A DNA stretch of 7,980 bases. Origin: Acidaminococcaceae bacterium (GTDB taxonomy: Bacteria > Bacillota > Negativicutes > Acidaminococcales > Acidaminococcaceae). Shown here piece after piece: positions 1 through 5,998 of this stretch; the stretch's first letter is position 1; each line of letters begins with the position of its first letter. Location: positions 1-7,980 of the forward strand of contig DOSQ01000055.1 in NCBI GenBank assembly GCA_003512125.1, given 5' to 3'. The notes beneath the pieces are model-generated. The model was not told where the DNA came from and did no database searches. It worked only from the letters and a program-made list of their open reading frames with translations. The position numbers and the translations under genes are program-made.

Positions 1-914
1 GCCCTGGTAAAGTTTATGTTCTCACGCAGATACTGCTTTACCTCCTCCAGCCAGGGAAGCCCATACTGATACGCCGCTTCACAGGCAACCAGCCCCAGCG
101 TGTTCAGCTGGCTGTAACCCGCCGCGTTGATTTCATGTTTGACCTTCCTGCGCAGTTCATAGTTGGGAATAAAAATGTTGGAAACCTGCAATCCTGCCAG
201 ATTAAAAGTCTTGCTGGGTGCGGTACAAATTACTGTTTGCTGCGCGAATGTTTCGCCCAAAGTAGCATACGGGATATGCGGCCGTTCCGTCCAGACGAAA
301 TCTTCATGAATTTCGTCTGCCACCACAATCACATTATGTTTATGGCAGATACCGGCAACCGTTTCCAGTTCTTCCCGGGTCCAGACCCTTCCTGCCGGAT
401 TGTGGGGACTGCACATCAGGAACAGTTTCACCTGATTCGCTATGATTTTTTGTTCAAAATCCGTAAAGTCAATTTCATAGTGCCCGTCCTTCAGGACCAG
501 ATCGCTGCTCACCCTGCGGCGGCCGTTATCCAGAATCACTTCGCTGAACGGATAATACACCGGCTGCTGGATCAGCACGGCATCGCCTGGATCCGTGAAC
601 GCTTTGACCGCCATGGCCAGCGCAAACACCACGCCCGGCGTCTGCAAAAGCCAGTCCTTTTGTATCTGCCAGTGATGCTTTTCCCGGAACCACTGCTCCA
701 ATACATGATAGAACCGCACCGGATTCGGTTCGCTGTAACCGAAAATACCGTGGGCCGTCCGTTTTTGTATCGCCTCTATGACAGGCTGGGCAACGGGAAA
801 ATCCATATCCGCCACCCAGAGCGGCAAAATATCCTCCGGATACCCGCGCCGAACCGCAGCATCGAATTTCAGGCAGTCGGTATTGTGACGGTCGATGATT
901 TCATCAAAATCCAT
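1..914 (-). CDS. patB: MalY/PatB-type PLP-dependent C-S lyase (aminotransferase fold), 3' end outside window
   Basis: The visible 304 residues match the MalY/PatB family of fold-type I PLP enzymes. These are cytoplasmic cystathionine beta-lyases / cysteine desulfhydrases that split the C-S bond of cystathionine or cysteine conjugates to thiol, pyruvate and ammonia. Visible motifs are PLWVADMDFP near residue 31, SPHNPAGR with Asn172, VVADEIHEDF with Asp200 (pyridine-nitrogen ligand), and APSKTFNLAGL, where Lys235 is the expected Schiff-base lysine; the family lysine lies at about this position. About 85 C-terminal residues should lie beyond the left edge, since the family is about 390 residues long. 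The ATG at 914 has a GGAGGA site at 923-928 with an 8-nt gap. It starts 20 nt after the stop of the upstream trans-sulfuration gene, so the two are very probably co-transcribed and perhaps translationally coupled. The exact substrate cannot be told from sequence; a class I/II aminotransferase role is the less likely alternative. Confidence 0.9.
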   Translation of the reverse strand, partial: MDFDEIIDRHNTDCLKFDAAVRRGYPEDILPLWVADMDFPVAQPVIEAIQKRTAHGIFGYSEPNPVRFYHVLEQWFREKHHWQIQKDWLLQTPGVVFALAMAVKAFTDPGDAVLIQQPVYYPFSEVILDNGRRRVSSDLVLKDGHYEIDFTDFEQKIIANQVKLFLMCSPHNPAGRVWTREELETVAGICHKHNVIVVADEIHEDFVWTERPHIPYATLGETFAQQTVICTAPSKTFNLAGLQVSNIFIPNYELRRKVKHEINAAGYSQLNTLGLVACEAAYQYGLPWLEEVKQYLRENINFTR

Positions 915-934
915 TGAATGAGTCCTCCATGTAT

Positions 935-2089
935 CTACTGTTCGGCTTCCTGCGCAGCAGCGGCAAAGGCCTGCTTCAGGTCCGCAATGATGTCTTCCGG
1001 CGCCTCCAGCCCTACAGACAGACGCAAAAAACGCTCATTGATGCCTTTTGCCAGCGCTTCCTCACGGGGTACATCGGAATGGGTCTGCAACAGTGGATAG
1101 GTCAGCAGGGATTCCGTTCCTCCCAGACTTTCCGCAAACAGAACCAGCTTCAATTTTGAGAGCACGCTGCGGGCAAATACTTCCGACTCTGCTTCAAAGG
1201 AAATCATACCGCCGAAGCCGCTTACCTGTTTTCCATTTGCATCATAACGGGGCGAATCCTCCAATCCCGGATAAAACACTTCTTTTACCTGCGGCTGCTG
1301 CTTCAGCCATTTTGCAATCTGCAATGCCGAAGCTGCATGCCGTTCCATCCGTAGCGGCAGCGTTTTCAGCCCCCGCAGCAACAGCCAGCTGTCAAAGGGA
1401 GATAATACCGCCCCTATGGTATTCTGCAGAAATTTGATCTTTGCCGTATCTTCCTCATTTTTCGTCACCAGAATTCCCGCCAGCAGGTCGTTGTGGCCTC
1501 CCAGATATTTGGTACCGCTGTGCAGGACGATATCCGCGCCAAGCAGCAGCGGTTTCTGGAAATACGGGGTCAGGAATGTGTTATCCACAATCACTTTCAG
1601 GTTTTTGGCATGCGCCCATTCGCTGATTGCGCGAAGATTTGTAATCTGCATGGTAGGATTGGACGGCGTTTCAATATATACGGCTTTTGTGTCAGGCCGA
1701 TACGCTTTTTCCACAGCTTCCAGATCGCCGGTATCCACTTCCGTATAGGTCAGTCCGTTTTTCCGGGATACTGCATTGAAAAGACGGATCGAGCCGCCGT
1801 ATAAGTCGGCAGTAACGATAACATGATCCCCCGGTTGGAACAGTTCCAGCAGGCAGGCCAGGGCCGCCATACCGGAGGCAAACGCAAAGCCGTTCGTACC
1901 ACCCTCCAATGCTGCCAGGCAGCGTTCCACGCTCTCCCGCGTCGGGTTCTGCGTGCGGATGTAATCATACCCGGTGCTCTGTTGCACACCGGGATGGGCA
2001 TAGGCTGTTGATGTATAAATCGGAGCGCTGACGCTCCCCGTACAGTCCGGCTGGTAACCGCCGTGAATACATAACGTTGAAAAATCCAT
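935..2089 (-). CDS. trans-sulfuration PLP enzyme (cystathionine gamma-synthase/lyase, MetI/MetC type)
   Basis: This is a complete 384-residue Cys/Met-metabolism PLP enzyme, normal length for the family. These cytoplasmic tetramers do gamma- or beta-elimination or replacement on cystathionine, acyl-homoserine, methionine or cysteine. Visible residues are YDYIRTQNPTR (Tyr43 and Arg45, which reach the phosphate of the neighbouring subunit), LYGGS with Tyr97 (stacks on PLP), VDN with Asp169, and HSGTKYLGGHND with the Schiff-base Lys194. The LGGHND(x)LAG form resembles the Bacillus MetI/MetC group more than methionine gamma-lyase, but synthase, cystathionine lyase and acylhomoserine sulfhydrylase cannot be separated by eye. 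The start is ATG 2089 with GAGGAGG at 2096-2102 and a 6-nt gap. The in-frame TTG at 2104 overlaps that ribosome site and is rejected. The gene lies 87 nt downstream of the metI remnant and 20 nt upstream of patB. No clear promoter or S-box/T-box is visible in the short gap before it. Confidence 0.93.
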   Translation of the reverse strand: MDFSTLCIHGGYQPDCTGSVSAPIYTSTAYAHPGVQQSTGYDYIRTQNPTRESVERCLAALEGGTNGFAFASGMAALACLLELFQPGDHVIVTADLYGGSIRLFNAVSRKNGLTYTEVDTGDLEAVEKAYRPDTKAVYIETPSNPTMQITNLRAISEWAHAKNLKVIVDNTFLTPYFQKPLLLGADIVLHSGTKYLGGHNDLLAGILVTKNEEDTAKIKFLQNTIGAVLSPFDSWLLLRGLKTLPLRMERHAASALQIAKWLKQQPQVKEVFYPGLEDSPRYDANGKQVSGFGGMISFEAESEVFARSVLSKLKLVLFAESLGGTESLLTYPLLQTHSDVPREEALAKGINERFLRLSVGLEAPEDIIADLKQAFAAAAQEAEQ

Positions 2090-2176
2090 AAGTTGCCTCC
2101 TCAAAATGCCAGTCCGGCAGATTTCCTGTAAAGCACTTTATTTTCTAATTATTACATCGGTTTCTGTCTTGAACTG

Positions 2177-2470
2177 CTAATGATTACGTGCCCGCTTCGC
2201 AAAATAGTTCCCCAGCGTTTGTACTGACTGTACAATTACTACCAAGATAACGAATGTCGCGAGCATAACGGCACATCCATCCGTTCGTATCCATATTTCA
2301 GCGCCATATCGCCAATTCCGCCTGCACCGATGGTTCCTGCCTGAGCCGTAGCTGAAATCAGAGAGATTGTTCCAATGGTAATAGATAGTATCATGGAACT
2401 TTTGGCTTCCGGCAGGATAAAGTACCAGATAATCTGGAAATAATTGGCTCCCATTGCTTTAGCTGCTTTT
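2177..2470 (-). pseudogene. metI: metI remnant: C-terminal third of methionine ABC permease, 5'-truncated and frameshifted
   Basis: Reading from about 2470 down, the translation is the MetI C-terminus: KAAKAMGANYFQII then LPEA, which is the EAA loop that docks on the ATPase MetN, followed by a membrane segment and GTIGAGGIGDMALKYGYERMDV. After MDVP (near 2269) the frame of the EAA part runs off into PLCSRHSLSW and a stop at 2239. Shifting frame by one base restores VMLATFVILVVIVQSV, then QTLGNYFAKRARNH and a natural stop at 2177-2179, which is the expected end of MetI. One base (probably a G in CCG-GTT) is therefore missing. The first two thirds of MetI are absent and replaced by amidohydrolase sequence in the same frame. 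It would not make a working permease. Confidence 0.85.
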
Positions 2471-3225
2471 ACTGTACCTGATCCAATGCGAGTAATTCCT
2501 ACAACCACAGGATGAAACGGGGCAGTATTCCGGCTAACAGTTGTCTGCGCCTCCTGAACAAAACTATCAATCATAATAATTGAATCGGCAGACTGATGCG
2601 GTCGGCAAGCATGGGCACCGTTCCCATAAAAATCAATATGGAATTCATCAACTGGTCCATTCATAAAACCGGGACGCGATATAACTGTTCCTTTCGGATA
2701 TGCCGCACAACAGTGCAATCCAAAAATCACCTCCACATCATCCAGTATTCCTGTTTGCAGAATTTGGCGAGCTCCGGCCATATTTTCTTCTGCCGGCTGG
2801 AAAATCAGCTTAACCATCCCCTGCAGTGGCAAACAATTCCGTAACGTCAGCGCGATGCCTAACAAGGATGCCGTATGAAAATCATGTCCGCAGGCGTGCA
2901 TCCTGCCCGGATATTCCGAAGCATACGCCAAGCCGCTTTCCTCCGTCATGGGGAGAGCGTCAATATCACAACGAAACGCGACCACAGGTTTACCGCATCC
3001 CAAATGTGCGACAAGACCAGTATTTAATGGCAGAGGATAAACCGGAATATCATTGTCTGACAAGACCTGCTTTATATACACTGTAGTCGTAAACTCCTGT
3101 CAGAACAGCTCCGGATGCCTGTGCAGCCGATAAAATATTTCTTTAGCATCGGCAATAGCTCTTCCAATTTCCATAACTTCATATTCTAAATAACTACTGC
3201 ATTTAAACGTATTTCCCGTTTTCAT
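2471..3225 (-). pseudogene. M20 family amidohydrolase (N-acyl amino acid deacylase type), truncated, with in-frame TGA
   Basis: From ATG 3225 the frame reads MKTGNTFKC and so on, then an M20 N-terminus with RLHRHPELF. It stops at TGA 3100-3102 (codon 42), where the family has an ordinary residue before QEFTTT. Past the stop the M20 domain continues intact: FRCDIDALPM, MHACGHDFH (Cys and His metal ligands), QPAEE (catalytic and metal glutamates), GLHCCAAYPKGTV, and GNGAHACRPHQSADS of the dimerisation lid domain. At HPVVVGITRIGSGTV, near 2471, M20 sequence ends and MetI sequence begins, so the C-terminal part with the last metal-binding His is gone. ATG 3225 overlaps the stop of the S-component gene as ATGA, so the intact ancestor was translationally coupled to it. 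A GTG at 3081 could restart translation, giving a 280-residue chimera that lacks the amidohydrolase C-terminus. Family members cleave N-acyl or peptide bonds of amino-acid derivatives in the cytoplasm. Confidence 0.85.
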
Positions 3226-3800
3226 TGCATCCAGGCAAGCTTTCCCCTAAACACGGGTTTCAGAACCCGGTACAATAACGTCGCTACTGCTACGGAAGGA
3301 ACCGCGCTTACCAGCATGGAAACCGCACAGTTCATTGCACGGACATAAGCGATATGCTGGTCGTAGCCCAGCAGGTAATATTTAAAGACATACCGGATCA
3401 ACGGTTCTGTTATAACATTGATCAGCGAACCGGCAATGCCCGCAAGCAACACTGCGGTCACTTCCCGTCCTGCTGTATCACGCTGTCTGACAGCAAAAAA
3501 CTGCCGCGCAAAAAACGCTGTTGCGGCACCCAATATAAATTTCGCCAAAAATGTTGGCGGCGCGGACGTTACATAGCCAGCCAGGATATCGGCCAGCGAA
3601 AGACCTACCGCGCCTGTCAGCGCGCCGAATTTTGCGCCTAATAAAATCGCAGAAAGAATGATGAAAGTATGCCCAATATAAACTTTGCCGGTAAGCCCCA
3701 GCCCCATAGGAATCTCAATACGCAGATACACGAAGCAGATAAACGCCATGGCCGCAAACATACCTGCCAGCGTCAGCTTTGTAATTTTTTCTTTCTGCAT
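3222..3800 (-). CDS. ECF transporter S component (substrate-binding membrane subunit), substrate unknown
   Basis: This 192-residue, very hydrophobic protein has about five to six membrane segments (roughly residues 8-27, 45-75, 85-103, 115-135 and 160-180). The stretch VYIGHTFIILSAILLGAKFG followed by GLSLADILAGY is typical of ECF S components, which bind a vitamin or small metabolite and work with shared EcfT and EcfA subunits encoded elsewhere. The substrate cannot be read from sequence. The setting beside MetQ, an amidohydrolase and two PLP-dependent C-S lyases suggests a sulfur compound or a B6-type vitamer, but this is inference. The start chosen is ATG 3800, with GGAGG at 3807-3811 and a 6-nt gap; the ATG at 3806 touches that site and is unlikely. 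Its stop TGA overlaps the ATG of the amidohydrolase remnant (ATGA). The reading frame itself is intact, unlike both its neighbours. Confidence 0.8.
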   Translation of the reverse strand: MQKEKITKLTLAGMFAAMAFICFVYLRIEIPMGLGLTGKVYIGHTFIILSAILLGAKFGALTGAVGLSLADILAGYVTSAPPTFLAKFILGAATAFFARQFFAVRQRDTAGREVTAVLLAGIAGSLINVITEPLIRYVFKYYLLGYDQHIAYVRAMNCAVSMLVSAVPSVAVATLLYRVLKPVFRGKLAWMQ

Positions 3801-3811
3801 AGTCATCCTCC

Positions 3812-3958
3812 ATCACTTCCAGCTTGCCTTCAGCTTCAGCTAACGCCCGTTCTACATCAAGCTACTTCTGTAATCGTTTTTTCAATTCAGGCCATTCTCA
3901 TTTCATCTGTTCCAAAGTTGTCCTGCAGCAACAGATTTTCAATTACATGCGACGCCAT
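3812..3958 (-). pseudogene. N-terminal remnant of a fumarase/argininosuccinate-lyase superfamily enzyme
   Basis: A good start (ATG 3958, GAGGA at 3965-3969, 6-nt gap) opens MASHVIENLLLQDNFGTDEMR, which resembles the N-terminus of adenylosuccinate-lyase-like proteins. That frame stops at TGA 3887-3889. A second frame then carries RLQK, a TAG, and LDVERALAEAEGKLEV, which matches the following helix of the same family (LQ.QLDVE.ALA.AE). The remnant is therefore broken by a frameshift and a CAG-to-TAG-type stop. It ends at the ribosome site of the S-component gene, so some 400 further residues of the ancestor are missing. Members of this superfamily release fumarate from succinyl-linked compounds. 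The family call rests on about 45 residues, so it is moderate. It lies 54 nt after metQ in the same direction and was surely part of that operon. Confidence 0.62.
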
Positions 3959-4012
3959 CTGAAGTCCTCAATTACAAGCCTGAATCATTGCGATTCTCTG
4001 TTGTCCCGATGA

Positions 4013-4828
4013 TTATTCCGCCGGTACAATTGTTCCCTTAAAGGTATCTGCTATATATTTGCGTACGCCTTCAGAACGGAACAGTTCCGCAATTTTCAGA
4101 TAGGTCACGTTATCTTTATCTTTACCTTTTACGGCCAGGATCATAACCGCCAGCGGTTCATCCTTCGTTTCCCAGAACAGGCCCTGTTTCTGCACATCAA
4201 GCCCGCCGCTCATTACGTAATTCATGGTAATGACAGCAGCGTCCACATCCGGGAGGCTGCGAGGAAGCTGAGCCGCTTCCAGTTCCTTAAACTGGAACTT
4301 TTTCGGATTCTCTGCCACATCTTTAGCCGTCGCTTTGAAGCCGACACCTTCTTTTAATTTAATCAGGCCCGCTTTTTCCAGCAGAACCAGACCGCGGCCT
4401 CCGTTCGTCGGGTCGTTGGGAATCGCGATAACGGCATTTTCCGGCAGATTCTTCAGATCCTTATACTTATTACTGTAAATACCCATCCGCATCAAAATTG
4501 TTCTACCGATAGCTACCAGATCCGATTTGTTTTGTTTATTGAAATTCTCCATGAAAGGCTTGTGCTGATAGCTGACCAGATCAATTTCACCGTCAGCCAA
4601 CGCCTTATCAGGTGTAATATAATCAGAAAACTCAATTACCTTAATATTCAGTCCATGCTTTTTCCCCTCTTTGGCCACTGCCTCAACGACCTGCGCATGC
4701 GGACCTGCCGTCGCGCCGATTTTGATTTCTTTTGCGGCAGTCTTTTCAGCTTTTTTATTATCGCCGCCGCAACCCACCAGTGAAACAGCCAATACCAGAA
4801 TACTGATGAGCAGTACGAATTTTTTCAT
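4013..4828 (-). CDS. metQ: methionine-binding lipoprotein MetQ (NlpA family)
   Basis: This is a complete 271-residue substrate-binding lipoprotein of the MetNIQ methionine ABC importer. Residues 1-20 form a lipoprotein signal peptide ending in LVGC, so Cys20 would be lipidated and the protein held on the outer face of the membrane. Family motifs seen are KIGATAGPHAQVVE, SYQHKPFMENF, IPNDPTNGGRGLVLLEKAGLI, and EAAQLPRSLPDVDAAVITMNY. The start ATG 4828 has GGAGGG at 4835-4840 with a 6-nt gap. No intact metN or metI is present; only a metI tail survives 1.5 kb downstream, so MetQ must use a transporter encoded elsewhere or is itself an orphan. The nearest promoter upstream is the one before the tRNA-Cys-like gene, and no terminator is seen between them. 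Related NlpA proteins can bind other amino acids or short peptides, so methionine (or D-methionine) is the likely but unproven ligand. Confidence 0.93.
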   Translation of the reverse strand: MKKFVLLISILVLAVSLVGCGGDNKKAEKTAAKEIKIGATAGPHAQVVEAVAKEGKKHGLNIKVIEFSDYITPDKALADGEIDLVSYQHKPFMENFNKQNKSDLVAIGRTILMRMGIYSNKYKDLKNLPENAVIAIPNDPTNGGRGLVLLEKAGLIKLKEGVGFKATAKDVAENPKKFQFKELEAAQLPRSLPDVDAAVITMNYVMSGGLDVQKQGLFWETKDEPLAVMILAVKGKDKDNVTYLKIAELFRSEGVRKYIADTFKGTIVPAE

Positions 4829-4892
4829 AACAATCCCTCCACTTTTTCAGCTGTAAACCTTCCTTTCACAGCCAGATTACAAATCCTATAGC

Positions 4893-4966
4893 TGCAGACG
4901 GCACCCGGAATTGAACCGTAGCCAAAGATTTTGCAGACCTCTGCCTTACCATCTGGCTATGCCGCT
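4893..4966 (-). tRNA. tRNA-Cys (GCA), with weakened acceptor and T stems and no encoded CCA
   Basis: The 74-nt minus-strand sequence folds as tRNA-Cys. It has acceptor AGCGGCA/TGCCGTC, D arm GCC...GGC, anticodon arm GAGGT-CTGCAAA-ATCTT with anticodon GCA, a 4-nt variable loop, T loop TTCAATT and discriminator U73, which is the Cys identity base. Flaws are an A1-C72 mismatch, a G2-U71 wobble, A50-G64 and U49-G65 in the T stem, and GCA where CCA would be. The total length equals that of a normal tRNA-Cys including CCA. A near-consensus promoter lies just upstream, and metQ starts 64 nt downstream with no visible terminator. It could be a working minor tRNA, a decaying copy, or a tRNA-like leader element. 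Confidence 0.78.
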
Positions 4967-4992
4967 GTGCACTACGAAATTTTGTGATTCTG

Positions 4993-5021
4993 ATTTTAGC
5001 ACTTATTTCATAGTATGTCAA
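4993..5021 (-). promoter_or_regulatory. promoter of tRNA-Cys-like gene and probably metQ
   Basis: On the minus strand TTGACA (5016-5021) and TAAAAT (4993-4998) are separated by exactly 17 nt, a near-perfect sigma-70/SigA promoter. Transcription would begin near 4986, about 20 nt before the tRNA 5' end. Confidence 0.75.
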
Positions 5022-5070
5022 TAGGAATTATATGAATTAATTTTTAATCCGCCCTAAAATAAAAAGCATA

Positions 5071-5098
5071 TTGACAGATCCCTTATATCTGTTAGAAT
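5071..5098 (+). promoter_or_regulatory. promoter of larE
   Basis: TTGACA (5071-5076) and TAGAAT (5093-5098) are 16 nt apart, a strong SigA-type match. The predicted start of transcription is near 5105. An inverted repeat ACAGAT-N7-ATCTGT (5074-5092) lies over the -35 end and spacer and could be an operator. Confidence 0.7.
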
Positions 5099-5101
5099 TT
5101 C

Positions 5102-5136
5102 TATAGTATTCATATTAATTCTATATGATTACTATA
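5102..5136 (+). promoter_or_regulatory. 35-bp dyad in the larE leader: operator or RNA hairpin
   Basis: The arms at 5102-5115 and 5123-5136 are complementary at 13 of 14 positions (the only mismatch is 5109/5129), with a 7-nt centre TAATTCT. The dyad begins at or next to the predicted transcription start and ends 14 nt before the larE ribosome site at 5151. It lacks a following T-run, so it is not a simple terminator. Confidence 0.6.
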
Positions 5137-5166
5137 TTTGTTTCGGTAAAGGAGAGAAACGACCTC

Positions 5167-5985
5167 ATGGATTCAATCACACCTGCTAAAAAGCTGTTAG
5201 CGCTTAAAGCATATCTTAAAAATCTAAACAGTGTTGCCATCGCATTTTCCTCCGGCGTTGACTCGACCTTTCTGTTAAAGGTCGCCCACGATGTGCTGGG
5301 AGATAAAGCCGTAGCTGTCACGGCCCGTTCCTGCTCTTTCCCCGTCAGGGAGCTGAGGGAAGCGGAAGCGTTTTGCCGGAAAGAAGGAATCCGGCACTTT
5401 ATTGTAGATAGTGAAGAATTGGATATCGAAGGGTTCCGACATAATCCCGGCAACCGTTGTTATCTGTGCAAGCACGAATTGTTTACGAAAATCATTACCA
5501 TCGCTCGGGAGAATCATCTTGCCTATGTAGCCGAAGGTTCCAACATGGACGATAACGGTGATTACCGTCCCGGACTGCAGGCAGTGGCTGAACTTCATGT
5601 GGTCAGCCCGCTGCGGTATGTTGGGCTATACAAAGAAGAAATCCGGCAGCTGTCCAAAGAGCTGGGGCTGGAGACCTGGAACAAGCAGTCATTCGCCTGT
5701 CTTTCCAGCCGTTTTGTCTATGGAGAAGAAATTTCCCGCGAAAAGCTGACCATGGTCGATAAAGCAGAACAGCTTTTACTGGACATGGGCTTTAAGCAGC
5801 TGCGCGTACGGATTCACGGGACCATGGCCCGTATTGAGGTAGGACAGGAGGAGATCGTCCGTTTGGCTGCGCCTGAAGTTCGCCGACAGGTTTCCGACAC
5901 TCTCCACGGTCTTGGATTTTCCTACGTAACACTTGATATGGACGGTTATCAGACCGGCAGCATGAACCGCACACTGAAGAAATAG
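5167..5985 (+). CDS. larE: LarE-like ATP-dependent sulfur transferase, three-cysteine type
   Basis: The 272-residue product matches LarE, an adenine-nucleotide alpha-hydrolase-fold enzyme that inserts sulfur into the pyridinium dicarboxylate precursor of the nickel-pincer nucleotide cofactor (used by lactate racemase and related enzymes). AFSSGVDST at residues 26-34 is the PP-loop that binds ATP. Cys98 and Cys101 (NRCYLCK) plus Cys178 (FACLSSR) are the three cysteines that hold a [4Fe-4S] cluster in the non-sacrificial class, as in Thermotoga LarE. The sacrificial type has only the last one. Start ATG 5167 is preferred because GGAGAG lies at 5151-5156 with a 10-nt gap and the length then fits the family. 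The in-frame ATG at 5125 falls inside a dyad and has no ribosome site. The gene is transcribed alone, and no larA, larB or larC is in the window. It is divergent from tRNA-Cys/metQ. A related tRNA- or cofactor-thiolation role cannot be excluded. Confidence 0.85.
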   Translation: MDSITPAKKLLALKAYLKNLNSVAIAFSSGVDSTFLLKVAHDVLGDKAVAVTARSCSFPVRELREAEAFCRKEGIRHFIVDSEELDIEGFRHNPGNRCYLCKHELFTKIITIARENHLAYVAEGSNMDDNGDYRPGLQAVAELHVVSPLRYVGLYKEEIRQLSKELGLETWNKQSFACLSSRFVYGEEISREKLTMVDKAEQLLLDMGFKQLRVRIHGTMARIEVGQEEIVRLAAPEVRRQVSDTLHGLGFSYVTLDMDGYQTGSMNRTLKK

Positions 5986-5998
5986 AATACGGAAAAAC

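Noticed and set aside
135..917. Long plus-strand open frame of 260 codons opposite patB
   Set aside because: It is antisense to a clear MalY/PatB gene, is rich in His, Arg, Phe and Cys without any domain, and has no ribosome site.
2090..2104. Longer start (TTG 2104) for the trans-sulfuration enzyme
   Set aside because: The TTG overlaps the GAGGAGG site that serves ATG 2089, and the extra residues MRRQL are not part of the family.
3100..3102. TGA in the amidohydrolase as a selenocysteine or read-through codon
   Set aside because: The position is not a known Sec site in M20 enzymes, and the gene is also truncated and fused, so decay explains it better.
4829..4892. T-box or S-box riboswitch, or terminator, before metQ
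   Set aside because: The gap of 64 nt is too short for these and shows no T-box sequence. Only a weak 5-bp hairpin (GCTGT/ACAGC) without a T run is present.
5125..5166. Upstream ATG 5125 as the larE start
   Set aside because: It lies within the dyad, has no ribosome site, and adds 14 residues not typical of LarE, while ATG 5167 has GGAGAG ahead.
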